DNA from: a virus
Reading direction: 5' to 3' (one strand)
IMG/VR virus record: IMGVR_UViG_3300030329_004197
Coordinates: 1-48,018 of that record
Length of the DNA stretch: 48,018 nt
Both the position numbers and the translations under genes were made by a program. The notes under the pieces are model-generated. The model had not been told where the DNA came from. It searched no databases and saw only the letters and a program-made list of their open reading frames with translations. Shown here piece after piece: positions 1-8,893 of this stretch (position 1 is its first letter; the number at the start of each line of letters is the position of its first letter).

Positions 1-141
1 TTTCACAAGAACTAATTGCTCTTCTTTCTGGTGGAGCAGGCACAACAGGAGCTGCTGCTGGAATGACATATAAAGATAATCCTATTGTTAATTTTCTTTC
101 CGAGCTCATGATGTCTGACCCTGATATGTCTGATGCGGATA
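1..141. repeat. Terminal overlap, left copy
   Basis: Positions 1-141 match 47878-48018 base for base except at 41-42 (ca here, tg at 47918-47919). This shows the contig closes on itself, giving a 47,877-bp circle. Both copies lie inside one open reading frame. The two changes give one silent glycine codon change and a Thr-to-Ala change, so both copies remain coding. A circularly permuted genome or an assembly overlap explains this better than a physical terminal repeat. Confidence 0.9.
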
Positions 142-215
142 GAATGGACTTGCATTATGGTTCTCCAGACCCAAGACTTGAAAAATTTAATAAATCAGAG
201 ATATTTGAAATTTAA
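1..215 (+). CDS. 3' end of junction-spanning phage protein (continues from 47550)
   Basis: This is the C-terminal part of the gene that begins at 47550; codons start at position 3 and the stop is 213-215. Joined across the circular overlap, the product is 180 residues. It has two glycine- and alanine-rich hydrophobic stretches (around residues 45-65 and 110-130) and an acidic C-terminus. I do not recognise a family. It sits directly downstream of the endolysin and directly upstream of the large terminase. A weak membrane association or virion role is possible, but nothing in the sequence proves either. Confidence 0.75.
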   Translation, partial: SQELIALLSGGAGTTGAAAGMTYKDNPIVNFLSELMMSDPDMSDADRMDLHYGSPDPRLEKFNKSEIFEI

Positions 216-226
216 AATATGATTTA

Positions 227-1795
227 ATGGCAAATTTAAACCTAAATGGCAATGTATCTCAAAATGAAAAGGTTCTTGAAATGGCTTATAAAGACCTTAT
301 CGTATTTGGTAAATTATTTTCACCTCAAGACTTTTTGGCTTCAGCAACTCCTGATTTCCATAACATAGTAGGAAAAAAGCTTTTAGATAAGAAAAATCAA
401 CAATTGGCTCTTGTATTGCCTCGTGACCACGCAAAGTCAACCTTAGCTGCATGCGCAGTATTACATCGTTTTCTATTTGCGAAAAAAGAAAGCCCAGAAT
501 TTATCGCTTGGGTTGGCGAGGCACAAGACCAAGCAACAGATAACCTTAATTGGATTTCAAACCATATATACGAAAATCCTGCAATTCATTACTATTTTGG
601 TGACTTGCAAGGTGATAAGTGGACTAAAACCGAAATTGTATTGAAAAATAATTGTAGGATGATTGCTAAAGGAACAGCTCAAAGATTGAGGGGTAAAAAG
701 CAATTATCCACAAGATATACTGGAATTATACTTGATGACTTTGAATCAGAGTTAAATACAAAAACTCCTGAAGCAAGACTTCATATTAAGAACTGGGTGA
801 CTGCTGCGGTATATCCAGCTATTGATTTTGATAAAGGTGGATTTTTATGGTGTAATGGTACGATTGTTCACTACGATGCTTTTTTAAATGGTTTAGTTAG
901 AAATCATCACGCTGCTATGAAGAGTGGTGAAGAGTATTCGTGGGATGTTACTACATATAAAGCTATACTTGATGATGGTACTCCACTATGGCCATCACGT
1001 TGGCCTCTTAAAAAATTAGAAGAAAGAAAACAATTTTATATAGATTCTGGTACTCCTGCTAAATTTTATCAAGAATATATGAATCAAGCAAAATCTCCTG
1101 AAGACCAAATCTTTAGTGAAGAAGATATAACTAGTAGTTTTTACAAAGGTAGTTTAAAATTTGATGAAGAATGTGATTCTTGGTATTTAACACTAGATGA
1201 TGGGAGGAAAGAATATGTCAATATATACATCGGAGTTGACCCTGCTTCAACGCTTTCTACTAGGAACGATTATAGCGTTATTATGGTTATTGGCGTTACC
1301 GCTGATTATGATTATTATGTTATTGAGTATTGGAGACAAAGAGTATTACCAATGGACTGCGCAGACCAGATATTTAAAATTGCAGAACGATATAAAAAAA
1401 TCAAAAGAATAAATATTGAAACAATATCATATCAAGAAATGTTAAGAGATTATGTACATAAAAGAAGTAAAAGAGAAGGTAAATTCCTTCCTGGTATTGA
1501 ACAAGGAATTAAAGGGTATGGTAATCAAAAAAAGAAAGATAGATTATTTGAAGGACTTCAACCAATGTTTAAAGCTGGTGCAGTACATTTAAAGAAAGAT
1601 ATGCATGAATTTATTGGAGAATTACTTGATTTTCCAAAAGGAACACATGATGATACTATTGATGCATTCTGGCTTTCGACTCAATTTGCAAAAGGAAATA
1701 AAAAAGCTGGAAAAGCAAAAAAAGTTAAAAACAGAAGTAATGAATGGGAAAAACCTAGAAAAAGATATAATTGGATGACAGGTTCACGCTATTGA
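227..1795 (+). CDS. terL: Terminase large subunit
   Basis: ATPase and nuclease that packages DNA into the prohead through the portal. In the 522 residues I see a Walker A-like loop (LPRDHAKST, about 64-72), a Walker B strand followed by acidic residues (GIILDDFE, about 166-173) and a C-terminal RNase H-like nuclease with aspartate D338 (YIGVDPAS), glutamate E398 (INIETI) and an aspartate pair near 475-479 (HDDTIDA). The length is normal for the family. It starts 11 bp after the junction gene and is followed by the portal gene, the usual order. The small subunit lies about 1.7 kb upstream across the circular join. I see no frameshift or missing motif. Confidence 0.95.
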   Translation: MANLNLNGNVSQNEKVLEMAYKDLIVFGKLFSPQDFLASATPDFHNIVGKKLLDKKNQQLALVLPRDHAKSTLAACAVLHRFLFAKKESPEFIAWVGEAQDQATDNLNWISNHIYENPAIHYYFGDLQGDKWTKTEIVLKNNCRMIAKGTAQRLRGKKQLSTRYTGIILDDFESELNTKTPEARLHIKNWVTAAVYPAIDFDKGGFLWCNGTIVHYDAFLNGLVRNHHAAMKSGEEYSWDVTTYKAILDDGTPLWPSRWPLKKLEERKQFYIDSGTPAKFYQEYMNQAKSPEDQIFSEEDITSSFYKGSLKFDEECDSWYLTLDDGRKEYVNIYIGVDPASTLSTRNDYSVIMVIGVTADYDYYVIEYWRQRVLPMDCADQIFKIAERYKKIKRINIETISYQEMLRDYVHKRSKREGKFLPGIEQGIKGYGNQKKKDRLFEGLQPMFKAGAVHLKKDMHEFIGELLDFPKGTHDDTIDAFWLSTQFAKGNKKAGKAKKVKNRSNEWEKPRKRYNWMTGSRY

Positions 1796-1827
1796 TAAAT
1801 TAAAAAAAAGGTATTATATTACGAGTT

Positions 1828-3852
1828 ATGATAGAAAAGGATAAAAGAGTAGAACAAGTAAGAGAACTTTGGAGGCGTTGGTCAGACGCTAGAAAAGAGT
1901 GGGAAGACCATGCGAGAGAGGATATTGACTTTTATTTAGGAAATCATTTTTCAGCATCTGAAGCTGATGAGCTTGAAGCAAGAAATCAATCAAATATACC
2001 TCTTGATAGAATATATTCAGCTATTGAACAATTTAAAGCAATCATAACATCTAAACCTCCAAAATTTTCCGCAATGCCAAGAGAAGACTCTGATAGTGAT
2101 TTGGCTAATGTATGGAAAACAATACTTGAGTATATATGGAATGTATCCGATGGTAATGAAATATTTAAGCAAGTAATACATGATTATGCTGTTACAGGAT
2201 TAGGTTATTTTTATGCATATGTTGATAGAGAAGCTGATTATGGTAGGGGTGAAGTTAAATTTACATATGTTGACCCATTTAGAGTAGTTGTTGACCCTAA
2301 TGCTAGAAGTAGATATTTTGATGACGCAACGGGCATGATGTTATCTACTATATTTACAAAATTTCAATTATTAGATTTATACCCTCAATTAGCGGAAGTT
2401 GATGAGGAAAGTGGTAAAATGCTTATTGATGAGGTTGAAGGCTACCATGAAGATGAAACTTACCCTTCTCCTTTAAACCAAAGGACAAAAGGTTCATTTA
2501 CGCCTGACCATATTAAAGATTTTGATACAGGCGAAGGGTCGGAAAAATACCAGTTAATTGAACATTTTTCAAAAATTAAGGTTCCTTATTATAGAGTTTT
2601 AAATATGGAAACTCAAGAAGAAAGAATACTTGATAATGAAAACTTGCAAAAATTTATAGAAGATAAAAAAGTACAACAAGCAATGCAACAAGGCATGCTT
2701 GATATTGTAGAAGTCCAACAAACAAGAATTAAACTAACATGCACTCTTGGGCAAATAGTTTTATATGAAATGATATTAAATACTGATAAATATCCAATTG
2801 TACCTGTTCCAAATATATGGACAAACACACCATACCCAATGAGCGATGTTAGAAAAAATAAAGATTTTCAAAGATTTTTAAATAAAACAATGTCTTTAAT
2901 TACATCTCATGCACAAGCATCTTCGGGATTAAAATTATTAATACCACAAGGAAGTGTTGATGATATAGAAGAGTTGGAAAGAGATTGGGCAAATCCAAAT
3001 GCAACAATTGAATATGACCCGTCATTTGGAGAGCCTCATTTCCCATCTCCTCAACCATTATCTAATTCTGTTATGCAATTACCACAATTAATTGAAAAGT
3101 ATATCGATTTAAATATGGGCATATTTGAAATGATGCAAGGTAATACTGAAGTGGCACCAAAAACATCTTCAGCTACTATGATGCTTGAAGACTTTGGTCA
3201 AAGAAGAAGTAAATCAAAATTAAGAGATATTGAAGGTTCTTTAAGGAGATTAGGTCAAGTTATATATAATCTAGCAAAAGAACATTATACATATAGAAAA
3301 GTATTTAGAGTTGTACAACCAAATAATGATATGAGTGAATATATGGTAAATCATTATGACGATAAATCTCAAGCAATTGGTGAAATGATGAATGATTTAA
3401 CTATTGGACAATACGATATAAATATTATTGGTAATTCAACAATGCCTTCAAATAGATGGGGTGAATGGTCTATTTATATGGAAGCTTATCAAGCAGGACT
3501 TATTGATAGAACTGAAGCATTAATGAAAACTGATATATTCGATAAAGAAGGGGTATTACAAAGAATGGACATTGTACAACAATTACAAGCACAATTACAA
3601 CAAGCTCAAGAAGCAGTTAAGAATTTAGAAGGTGATTTACAAACAGCTCATAGAGAGTCTATCTCAGCTAGAAAACGTACAGAAGTTGAGAAATTCAAAA
3701 GTGAACTTAAATCACAAGAATCAGAATCCAAATCTGCAAATAGATTGGCAGTTGGAAAACTTGAAAGCGCAGTTAAACTCGAAGCAGAGAAGTTACGTTT
3801 ACGTGGCCAAGCTCAAGAAAAGCTAGAGAGATTGCAAAAAAAAGGAGAGTAA
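1828..3852 (+). CDS. Portal protein, P22/T7-like
   Basis: Dodecameric ring at the packaging vertex that docks the terminase and later the tail. The 674-residue size, the position right after the large terminase, an N-terminal helical region with the phrase ARNQSNIPLDRIYSAIEQ, and the pattern YVDPFRVVVDPNAR at about 148-161 fit portals of short-tailed phages. The final 75 residues (about 598-674) are Gln/Glu/Lys-rich and predicted coiled coil, like the barrel or C-terminal helix of portals in this group. The stop is at 3850-3852 and the next gene starts at 3853 with no gap, suggesting translational coupling. Confidence 0.88.
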   Translation: MIEKDKRVEQVRELWRRWSDARKEWEDHAREDIDFYLGNHFSASEADELEARNQSNIPLDRIYSAIEQFKAIITSKPPKFSAMPREDSDSDLANVWKTILEYIWNVSDGNEIFKQVIHDYAVTGLGYFYAYVDREADYGRGEVKFTYVDPFRVVVDPNARSRYFDDATGMMLSTIFTKFQLLDLYPQLAEVDEESGKMLIDEVEGYHEDETYPSPLNQRTKGSFTPDHIKDFDTGEGSEKYQLIEHFSKIKVPYYRVLNMETQEERILDNENLQKFIEDKKVQQAMQQGMLDIVEVQQTRIKLTCTLGQIVLYEMILNTDKYPIVPVPNIWTNTPYPMSDVRKNKDFQRFLNKTMSLITSHAQASSGLKLLIPQGSVDDIEELERDWANPNATIEYDPSFGEPHFPSPQPLSNSVMQLPQLIEKYIDLNMGIFEMMQGNTEVAPKTSSATMMLEDFGQRRSKSKLRDIEGSLRRLGQVIYNLAKEHYTYRKVFRVVQPNNDMSEYMVNHYDDKSQAIGEMMNDLTIGQYDINIIGNSTMPSNRWGEWSIYMEAYQAGLIDRTEALMKTDIFDKEGVLQRMDIVQQLQAQLQQAQEAVKNLEGDLQTAHRESISARKRTEVEKFKSELKSQESESKSANRLAVGKLESAVKLEAEKLRLRGQAQEKLERLQKKGE

Positions 3853-4587
3853 ATGGATAACGCATTAGAAAATAACAATCTTGAAGAAGGTCAAGTTAAT
3901 GATAATGTAGGGCAAGATGAAGGAGCTCAACAGCAAGAATCTAATAATGACTGGGAATCTCAAGCTAAGTATCACCAGTCAGAAAAAGATAAACTTTATG
4001 CTGAAAATCAAAAGTTAAAACAATACGAGCAGATTGGTCAAATGTTGGAATCACGACCTGACATAGCAAGTGCAGTAGGAAATATGTTAAAGGGTGGTCA
4101 ACCAACTCAACCTGAACGAATTGAATTATCTAAAGATGAGTTTGACCCATGGGAAGCCTATAATGACCCGTCGTCTAAGTCGTATTTATTTCGACAACAA
4201 GAGTTACAAGACACAGTTAATAAGCAAGTTCAACAACAAGTAGCTGGTGTTCAAAAGCAAGTTGGAATGAACCAACTTAAAAGCGAACTTACTAACAGAG
4301 GATTAAATGATGAACAAATTAATTCATTTATAGAATTTGCTAGTAAAAATCCTGCTGACTATGGTATTGATGGTGCTATTAATATGTGGCAAGCTGTAAC
4401 TCAACAGCCGACTGAAGGTGAAAATAATAGTGAAGGCAACTTTAATCCACTTGATTCGATTCGTCAAAATCAGAATGTTCCCCAACAAGGTGGTGTTTTA
4501 AATGGAGAACAACCTCTTAAAAAAGATGAAAAAGATTCAATGTGGGATGCTATTGTTAAAGGTGGAAGTCGGAGCAATGTATTATAA
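3853..4587 (+). CDS. Putative scaffolding protein
   Basis: A 244-residue hydrophilic protein rich in Gln, Asn, Glu and Asp, with helical stretches around residues 38-70 (HQSEKDKLYAENQKLKQYEQ) and 115-150. It starts immediately at the portal stop codon and precedes the major capsid gene. That position, an acidic N-terminus and lack of globular motifs are typical of internal scaffolds that guide capsid assembly. I see no protease motif. The assignment rests mainly on context. Confidence 0.7.
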   Translation: MDNALENNNLEEGQVNDNVGQDEGAQQQESNNDWESQAKYHQSEKDKLYAENQKLKQYEQIGQMLESRPDIASAVGNMLKGGQPTQPERIELSKDEFDPWEAYNDPSSKSYLFRQQELQDTVNKQVQQQVAGVQKQVGMNQLKSELTNRGLNDEQINSFIEFASKNPADYGIDGAINMWQAVTQQPTEGENNSEGNFNPLDSIRQNQNVPQQGGVLNGEQPLKKDEKDSMWDAIVKGGSRSNVL

Positions 4588-4609
4588 AATATAAACTAAG
4601 GAGAAAATA

Positions 4610-5959
4610 ATGGCTACTTTTAATAGTGGACAAGTACAATTCGGAACTCCTGGTGGTGCAACAACAGATAGTGCTTCGTTAAGTACTAGACGGTTGTATG
4701 ATTTTAGCGATAGGGTCGCAGACTTAGCTCCAGAAGAATCTCCGTTTTTTGTATATTTGTCTAAAGTAGGAAAAGTTCCAACATCTGATTCTCAATTCAG
4801 ATTTTTGGAAGATAGAACAAAGGTTTCTATCACTGATAGAAGCTTTCAAATTGATGGAGGGCAAACATTAGCAGCTCCAGGTGGCAATACTACAGTTCTT
4901 GTAGATATGCAATCTGGTGGTTCTGATGCAACAGTGCCATGGTTAATTAAAGGTATGGTTGTTCAATTTGCACAAAATAAAAATACAATTGGCGATGCTA
5001 ATGAACCTTTATTACAAGGTACAGGTAGAATCGAATCTGTTACTCACAATTCAGCTGATACATCAATAGTTGTTAAGACAATTCAAACTGTTGATGGTTC
5101 GACAGTTACACTTGATGATGACGGTGATTGTGTAGTAATTGGTACATCATATGAACAAGGTTCAGGTGCTCCAGATGTATGGTCTCAAGAGATTGATAAT
5201 GATTATGGGTATACTCAAATCTTTAAAACAGCTTGCGAAATGTCTAATACAGCTAGAGCAACAGTATATCGTGGATACGCTGATGAATGGGCAAGGTTAT
5301 GGAATCTTAAATTAAGAGAACATAAAGTTGACATTGAAAGAGCATTGCTTTTCGGTATGAGAGGCTCACAAGGTGGAATTCAGTATACTGAAGGTATTGT
5401 TGGGCATATACTTCAAAATGGTACAATTACCGATGGAAGCATAGGTTCTTATTCAGAAGGTAATCCATACTTAGGTATGTATACAACTGCTGAAATGAAT
5501 TACGATGGATTGCTTGCAGCTTTTGAAGTTATGTATGACCCTGCAAGGGGTGGCTCAGCAAACAAATTATGTTTAGCATCTCTTCCAGTAGTATCTCACT
5601 TTAATAAAATAAGTGGATTTGGTGAATTAAGTATGAGTGGTGAAACAAGATATAATTTTGAATCTTCTAAAGGTTCATTTGGTCATAAAGTTATGAAGAT
5701 TGAAACAGTTCATGGTGACTGTAGTATTGTTAAAGAACCATTGTTCAGAAACAACGCTTCAGGGCATATGGCCTTTGTTGACCTTGACCATGTTTCATAT
5801 AGACCTCTTGTTGGTAATGGTGTTAATAGAGACACTTCAATCACAACTAATGTTCAACAAGCAGATGAAGATTTAAGAAAAGATATGATATTGACCGAAG
5901 CTGGTCTTGAAGTATCTCTTCCTGAAACTCATGCCTTGATTAACATTAATCAAATATAA
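4610..5959 (+). CDS. Major capsid protein
   Basis: The 449-residue product lies just after portal and scaffold and has a good ribosome site (aaggag, 4599-4604). The N-terminal region (RRLYDFSDRVADLAPEESPFFVYLSKVGK, in pieces around residues 27-57) matches the start of HK97-fold capsid proteins of marine podoviruses, where residues leading to the shell domain follow a flexible arm. A beta-rich insertion spans about 90-190. The acidic motif around 400-449 ends the P-domain. It should be the most abundant virion protein. Confidence 0.85.
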   Translation: MATFNSGQVQFGTPGGATTDSASLSTRRLYDFSDRVADLAPEESPFFVYLSKVGKVPTSDSQFRFLEDRTKVSITDRSFQIDGGQTLAAPGGNTTVLVDMQSGGSDATVPWLIKGMVVQFAQNKNTIGDANEPLLQGTGRIESVTHNSADTSIVVKTIQTVDGSTVTLDDDGDCVVIGTSYEQGSGAPDVWSQEIDNDYGYTQIFKTACEMSNTARATVYRGYADEWARLWNLKLREHKVDIERALLFGMRGSQGGIQYTEGIVGHILQNGTITDGSIGSYSEGNPYLGMYTTAEMNYDGLLAAFEVMYDPARGGSANKLCLASLPVVSHFNKISGFGELSMSGETRYNFESSKGSFGHKVMKIETVHGDCSIVKEPLFRNNASGHMAFVDLDHVSYRPLVGNGVNRDTSITTNVQQADEDLRKDMILTEAGLEVSLPETHALININQI

Positions 5960-5973
5960 GGAGGATATGAATA

Positions 5974-6468
5974 ATGAGAAGTGATAAATTAAATCCGAAT
6001 AGTAATGACTTTGATGCAAGCGTAGGTGGCTTTGAGTTTATTAACGCTACTAAAACCCTTACACAAGATGATAGTGGTAAGGTATTTGCTTTAAATTCAA
6101 CATCCGCTGTAGTAGTTACATTACCTACTGATGCTAATTGTTCTATTGGTTGTCACTATAAATTTATAGTACAAACAACAAATGATAATGCATATACGAT
6201 TAAAACAGGTGATGACGCTGATTCAGGTGGTGATGATTTTGTTGGAGGTGTTATTTTAGCATCAACTACAGCTGGCTATGGTCATGCAGTAGTTCCAGCA
6301 GCAAATGATTACGAGATTGTTCTTGATGGAAACTTAGCAGACACAGGTGGTGAAAAAGGCTCATGGATTGAGGTTATAAAGATTACCGCTGATGAATGGA
6401 TGGTTTCTGGATGTGTTTATTCTGATGATGCAGACACAACTGGTACAGCTCTATTTACTAATTCATAA
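5974..6468 (+). CDS. Putative head decoration or fibre protein
   Basis: This 164-residue product starts 15 bp after the capsid gene with an aaggagg ribosome site. It is beta-rich and acidic, with the phrase KTLTQDDSGKVFALNSTSAVVVTLP near residues 27-51 (read in pieces), a pattern common in small phage surface proteins. It lacks predicted membrane segments or enzymatic motifs. Decoration of the capsid is inferred from position and composition only. Two base-paired hairpins follow its stop codon. Confidence 0.55.
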   Translation: MRSDKLNPNSNDFDASVGGFEFINATKTLTQDDSGKVFALNSTSAVVVTLPTDANCSIGCHYKFIVQTTNDNAYTIKTGDDADSGGDDFVGGVILASTTAGYGHAVVPAANDYEIVLDGNLADTGGEKGSWIEVIKITADEWMVSGCVYSDDADTTGTALFTNS

Positions 6469-6487
6469 TCCAAATCAATAAGGATTA

Positions 6488-6532
6488 ATAGTTTTGTAGA
6501 ACTATGGGAGTTGTCGTATAAAGGGCAGCTCC
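6488..6532 (+). terminator. Two consecutive hairpins after the capsid/decoration genes
   Basis: First hairpin: atagtt (6488-6493) pairs with aactat (6500-6505) around a six-base loop. Second: ggagttgtc (6507-6515) pairs with ggcagctcc (6524-6532), nine pairs with two G-U wobbles in the rightward RNA and an eight-base loop. No run of T follows, so this is not a classic intrinsic terminator. It could protect the abundant capsid mRNA at its 3' end or act as an attenuator. The strand choice follows the wobble pairs and the gene direction. Confidence 0.5.
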
Positions 6533-6575
6533 TGAATCTACTAAAAATTTTAACATTAAATATTAAGGAGTAATT

Positions 6576-6788
6576 ATGGCGTTTGTTTCAAAATCGTTCA
6601 TAGGAGATGCAACAGCCTTAGATAACACAGATACTGATGTGAGAGGAATAGACTCTTTAGCTAAACAAGTTGAAGATTATTTAACATCACTTACGCCTGC
6701 GGGTTCTGCTGGAGCAAGAGAAATAAAAGTTGCTTGTTCATCGTTGCGTGGTGATAGAGTTTTTGTTTTAGTAACTGTAGAAACGTAA
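6576..6788 (+). CDS. Small structural-module protein, paralogue 1
   Basis: A 70-residue product with a strong ribosome site (aaggag). It is clearly related to the next gene: both have KSFI.D.TA near the start, a central V-E-[DN]-Y-L helix and an ending of the form LRGDRVF..V..E. This indicates a tandem duplication. No known family is recognised. Its place between the decoration-like gene and the connectors suggests a small head protein. Confidence 0.7.
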   Translation: MAFVSKSFIGDATALDNTDTDVRGIDSLAKQVEDYLTSLTPAGSAGAREIKVACSSLRGDRVFVLVTVET

Positions 6789-6798
6789 GGAGTAATAT

Positions 6799-7023
6799 AT
6801 GGGACATGTTTTTAGAGCTAAATCATTTATCCAAGACCCTACTGCAAATACAGATTCAGTTGAAGGAACTATGGCAGCAGAAGTTGAGAATTACTTAGAA
6901 GCAGCTGACGCAGGAGGAAGTAGTACAGATATAGATGAAGTAATTTCAGTTGCATCATGTAGATTAAAAGGTGATAGAGTATTCACTATTGTTGTCTTAG
7001 AAGACGATATCGCAGGCGGTTAA
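6799..7023 (+). CDS. Small structural-module protein, paralogue 2
   Basis: A 74-residue product that shares with the preceding gene the motifs AKSFI-D-TA (residues 7-15), EVENYL (about 29-34) and RLKGDRVF (about 55-62). It is slightly more acidic at the C-terminus. The gap to paralogue 1 is 10 bp, with an aaggag ribosome site. The function is unknown; a head or neck role is inferred from context. Confidence 0.7.
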   Translation: MGHVFRAKSFIQDPTANTDSVEGTMAAEVENYLEAADAGGSSTDIDEVISVASCRLKGDRVFTIVVLEDDIAGG

Positions 7024-7025
7024 TT

Positions 7026-7202
7026 ATGGCTAAGTTAAAAGGAAAACCGCATTCAAAAGGTGGTATCACTATTAATGTTGAAGGTGGTGAATATATTATA
7101 AAAAAGAGTTCGGTTAACAAGGATACTGAGCCATACTTGAATTATATAAATACTCATGGTAAATTACCACCGAGTATTGACGCAAAAAAAAGGAGAAAAT
7201 AA
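7026..7202 (+). CDS. Small protein with a GGEYIIKK motif
   Basis: A 58-residue reading frame starting 3 bp after the previous stop and ending in a TAATG overlap with the next start. It contains HSKGGITINVEGGEYIIKKS (residues 9-28), a pattern I know from many phage virion proteins (K-G-G-I..., E-G-G-E-[FY]-[IV]-[IV]-[NK]-K), where it recurs in small or larger structural proteins of unknown function. The C-terminus is basic (KKRRK). Confidence 0.75.
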   Translation: MAKLKGKPHSKGGITINVEGGEYIIKKSSVNKDTEPYLNYINTHGKLPPSIDAKKRRK

Positions 7203-7681
7203 TGCCAACAGTAAAAGATAAAACTACAGGTGATGTTGTTTCACAACAACCATATACATCTGAGGGTACTCAAAGAGCAAAGCAAATTGCTGATACAGAC
7301 CCAAATTGGGAGTTGAGTTATGCACCTAATGGTAAAACAGATGGTGCAACAAGAAGTCAGCAAATATATGCAGGTGGAGGAAAAACTGGATATAACGAAA
7401 TTGGAATGTATAAAAAAGGTGGAAGAGTTGTAGGAAGAGATGTAGATGATTATAGTCATCTCTCGATTCCAGATGAAGAAAAAACTAAAGAAGAAAGGGA
7501 TGCAGATTTTGACGCAAGAGTTAAAGCAAGGCGACAAAGACTTGTTGAATCCGGTCATTACACGCAAGAAGAAGCAGATTTTATGAATAGAAATATAAGG
7601 CGTAATCCAAAGGAAAAAACAAAAAAAGAAAAAAGACAAGAAAAAAGAAAACAAAGAAGGCAGAGTAGGAAAAATAAATAA
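7202..7681 (+). CDS. Hypothetical basic-tailed protein
   Basis: A 159-residue protein that overlaps the previous stop by one base. The N-terminal half is Gly/Thr/Gln-rich and low in hydrophobic residues; the last 45 residues are highly charged (Lys, Arg, Glu, Gln), which would bind nucleic acid or be disordered. No family is recognised. Codon order and spacing fit the virion operon. A long opposite-strand reading frame here is an artefact of the lysine-rich tail. Confidence 0.65.
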   Translation: MPTVKDKTTGDVVSQQPYTSEGTQRAKQIADTDPNWELSYAPNGKTDGATRSQQIYAGGGKTGYNEIGMYKKGGRVVGRDVDDYSHLSIPDEEKTKEERDADFDARVKARRQRLVESGHYTQEEADFMNRNIRRNPKEKTKKEKRQEKRKQRRQSRKNK

Positions 7682-7887
7682 TGAGAACTTATTATTGCGA
7701 TTGTGGGAATAAAGTTGAGGTCATTAAAAATCTTGTTAAACAATGTGAATGTGGCAAGATATTTGGAACGAGTAATTCTAAAGTTTCTGACCATATAAAT
7801 ATGAGAACAACTTGGAGTGGCCAAACTCAAGTAGAGTTTACCCAAACGACAATGGATGCAGATATAGCGGAAAGGAATGCTAGATAA
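7681..7887 (+). CDS. Small zinc-ribbon-like protein
   Basis: A 68-residue product with two Cys pairs, YCDCG (residues 5-9) and QCECG (21-25), spaced as in a minimal zinc ribbon. It overlaps both neighbours by one base (stop and start share A). The rest is polar. Its role is unknown; a structural zinc knuckle in a virion or assembly factor is possible. Confidence 0.65.
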   Translation: MRTYYCDCGNKVEVIKNLVKQCECGKIFGTSNSKVSDHINMRTTWSGQTQVEFTQTTMDADIAERNAR

Positions 7888-8609
7888 TGGCTTTAGATTT
7901 TGCAGCTAGAATACATGCCTTAACAGGCTTTGATGCAGATGGCACTACCGACACTGAAACTGGTGATGACTTTGATGAGTCTGCAGCTCAATGGATGACT
8001 GACGCAGCAAGAGAAGTAATTAATATACTTCCACCTAAGTTGAAAATGAAGTGTGCAACAACAACTACATTAAATAATAGTACAACTACAATGGATATGG
8101 ACTCATCAGGAGATATTTTATTTGTAACAAGATTATCAGCAGACTCAGATGGGTTCCAAATAGCATGTAGGGAGATTCCCCCAATATATAGTGGATTGAC
8201 AACCGATTCCTCAAGTTTATATTATGCAACCGCCACAGACCCAGTTTATTGGGTTGACCCAAATACATCTGGTTCTGATGGAAAGTCAGCTACATTGTAT
8301 GTTAAACCAACTCCCGAATCAATACAAGTTGCATATGTGCATCATGTTAACTATCCGACATTTACAGCTGGCGATACTGAAACTTATGATATTTGTCAAA
8401 AAACAATAATAGCTAATTTTCCTGATGAAGCTGAAAACTTAGTTGTTCTTAGGGCTTCAATAACTGCAGCAGAGTATTTACTTGCCATAGAGGAGGACGC
8501 AGAGTTATACATTCCAGTGATTTCAACCTTAAAAGCTCAGTACCAAGAAGGTGTTATGGCATTACAAACAGGTAGTATAATCCCTCCTCAAAAACAAGGA
8601 GCTAGATAA
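7887..8609 (+). CDS. Putative head-tail connector (adaptor) protein
   Basis: A 240-residue product. The beginning (DESAAQWMTDAAREVINILPPKL, about 32-54, read in pieces) forms helices, the centre is beta-rich, and a C-terminal helical part near 185-225 (DEAENLVVLRASITAAEYLLAIEE) resembles adaptor proteins that bind below the portal in podoviruses. It opens a run of three overlapping genes (1-bp overlaps at 8609 and 8893). The assignment is by pattern and context; no alignment was run. Confidence 0.6.
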   Translation: MALDFAARIHALTGFDADGTTDTETGDDFDESAAQWMTDAAREVINILPPKLKMKCATTTTLNNSTTTMDMDSSGDILFVTRLSADSDGFQIACREIPPIYSGLTTDSSSLYYATATDPVYWVDPNTSGSDGKSATLYVKPTPESIQVAYVHHVNYPTFTAGDTETYDICQKTIIANFPDEAENLVVLRASITAAEYLLAIEEDAELYIPVISTLKAQYQEGVMALQTGSIIPPQKQGAR

Positions 8610-8893
8610 TGAAAGTAAAAAGAGTAATAGAACAAATAGAGCATATTTTTGGAAGACAATCAGAAGGTTATATGCTCCAATTAATTAATGATGCATTACT
8701 TGATATTGGCTCAACAAAGCAACATTTATTAGAAGAAAAAACTATGCACTTAGAAGAAGATAAGAGATGGTATAATATAAGTGATGATATGATTGATATT
8801 ACTAGAGTTGAAATAAAAGATACAAACGATAGATATGTTATGATACCAAGATTGGCAAATTCACACAAATTATTAAAAGGAGATGATTATTAA
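8609..8893 (+). CDS. Small connector-region protein
   Basis: A 94-residue product overlapping both neighbours by one base. It begins with a helix (VKRVIEQIEHIFGRQSEG) and then LINDALLDIGS, a pattern often found in head-tail joining proteins of marine phages. It contains no enzymatic motif. Likely part of the same neck complex as its neighbours. Confidence 0.6.
   Translation: MKVKRVIEQIEHIFGRQSEGYMLQLINDALLDIGSTKQHLLEEKTMHLEEDKRWYNISDDMIDITRVEIKDTNDRYVMIPRLANSHKLLKGDDY

Noticed and set aside
1197-1412. 71-residue hydrophobic frame inside the large terminase
   Set aside because: It lies fully inside the terminase gene in another frame. The terminase motifs run across it without a break, so it is a shadow.
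7241-7654. Long opposite-strand frame rich in Phe/Ser/Cys
   Set aside because: It mirrors the Lys/Gln-rich coding sequence of the rightward gene and lacks a sensible ribosome site.
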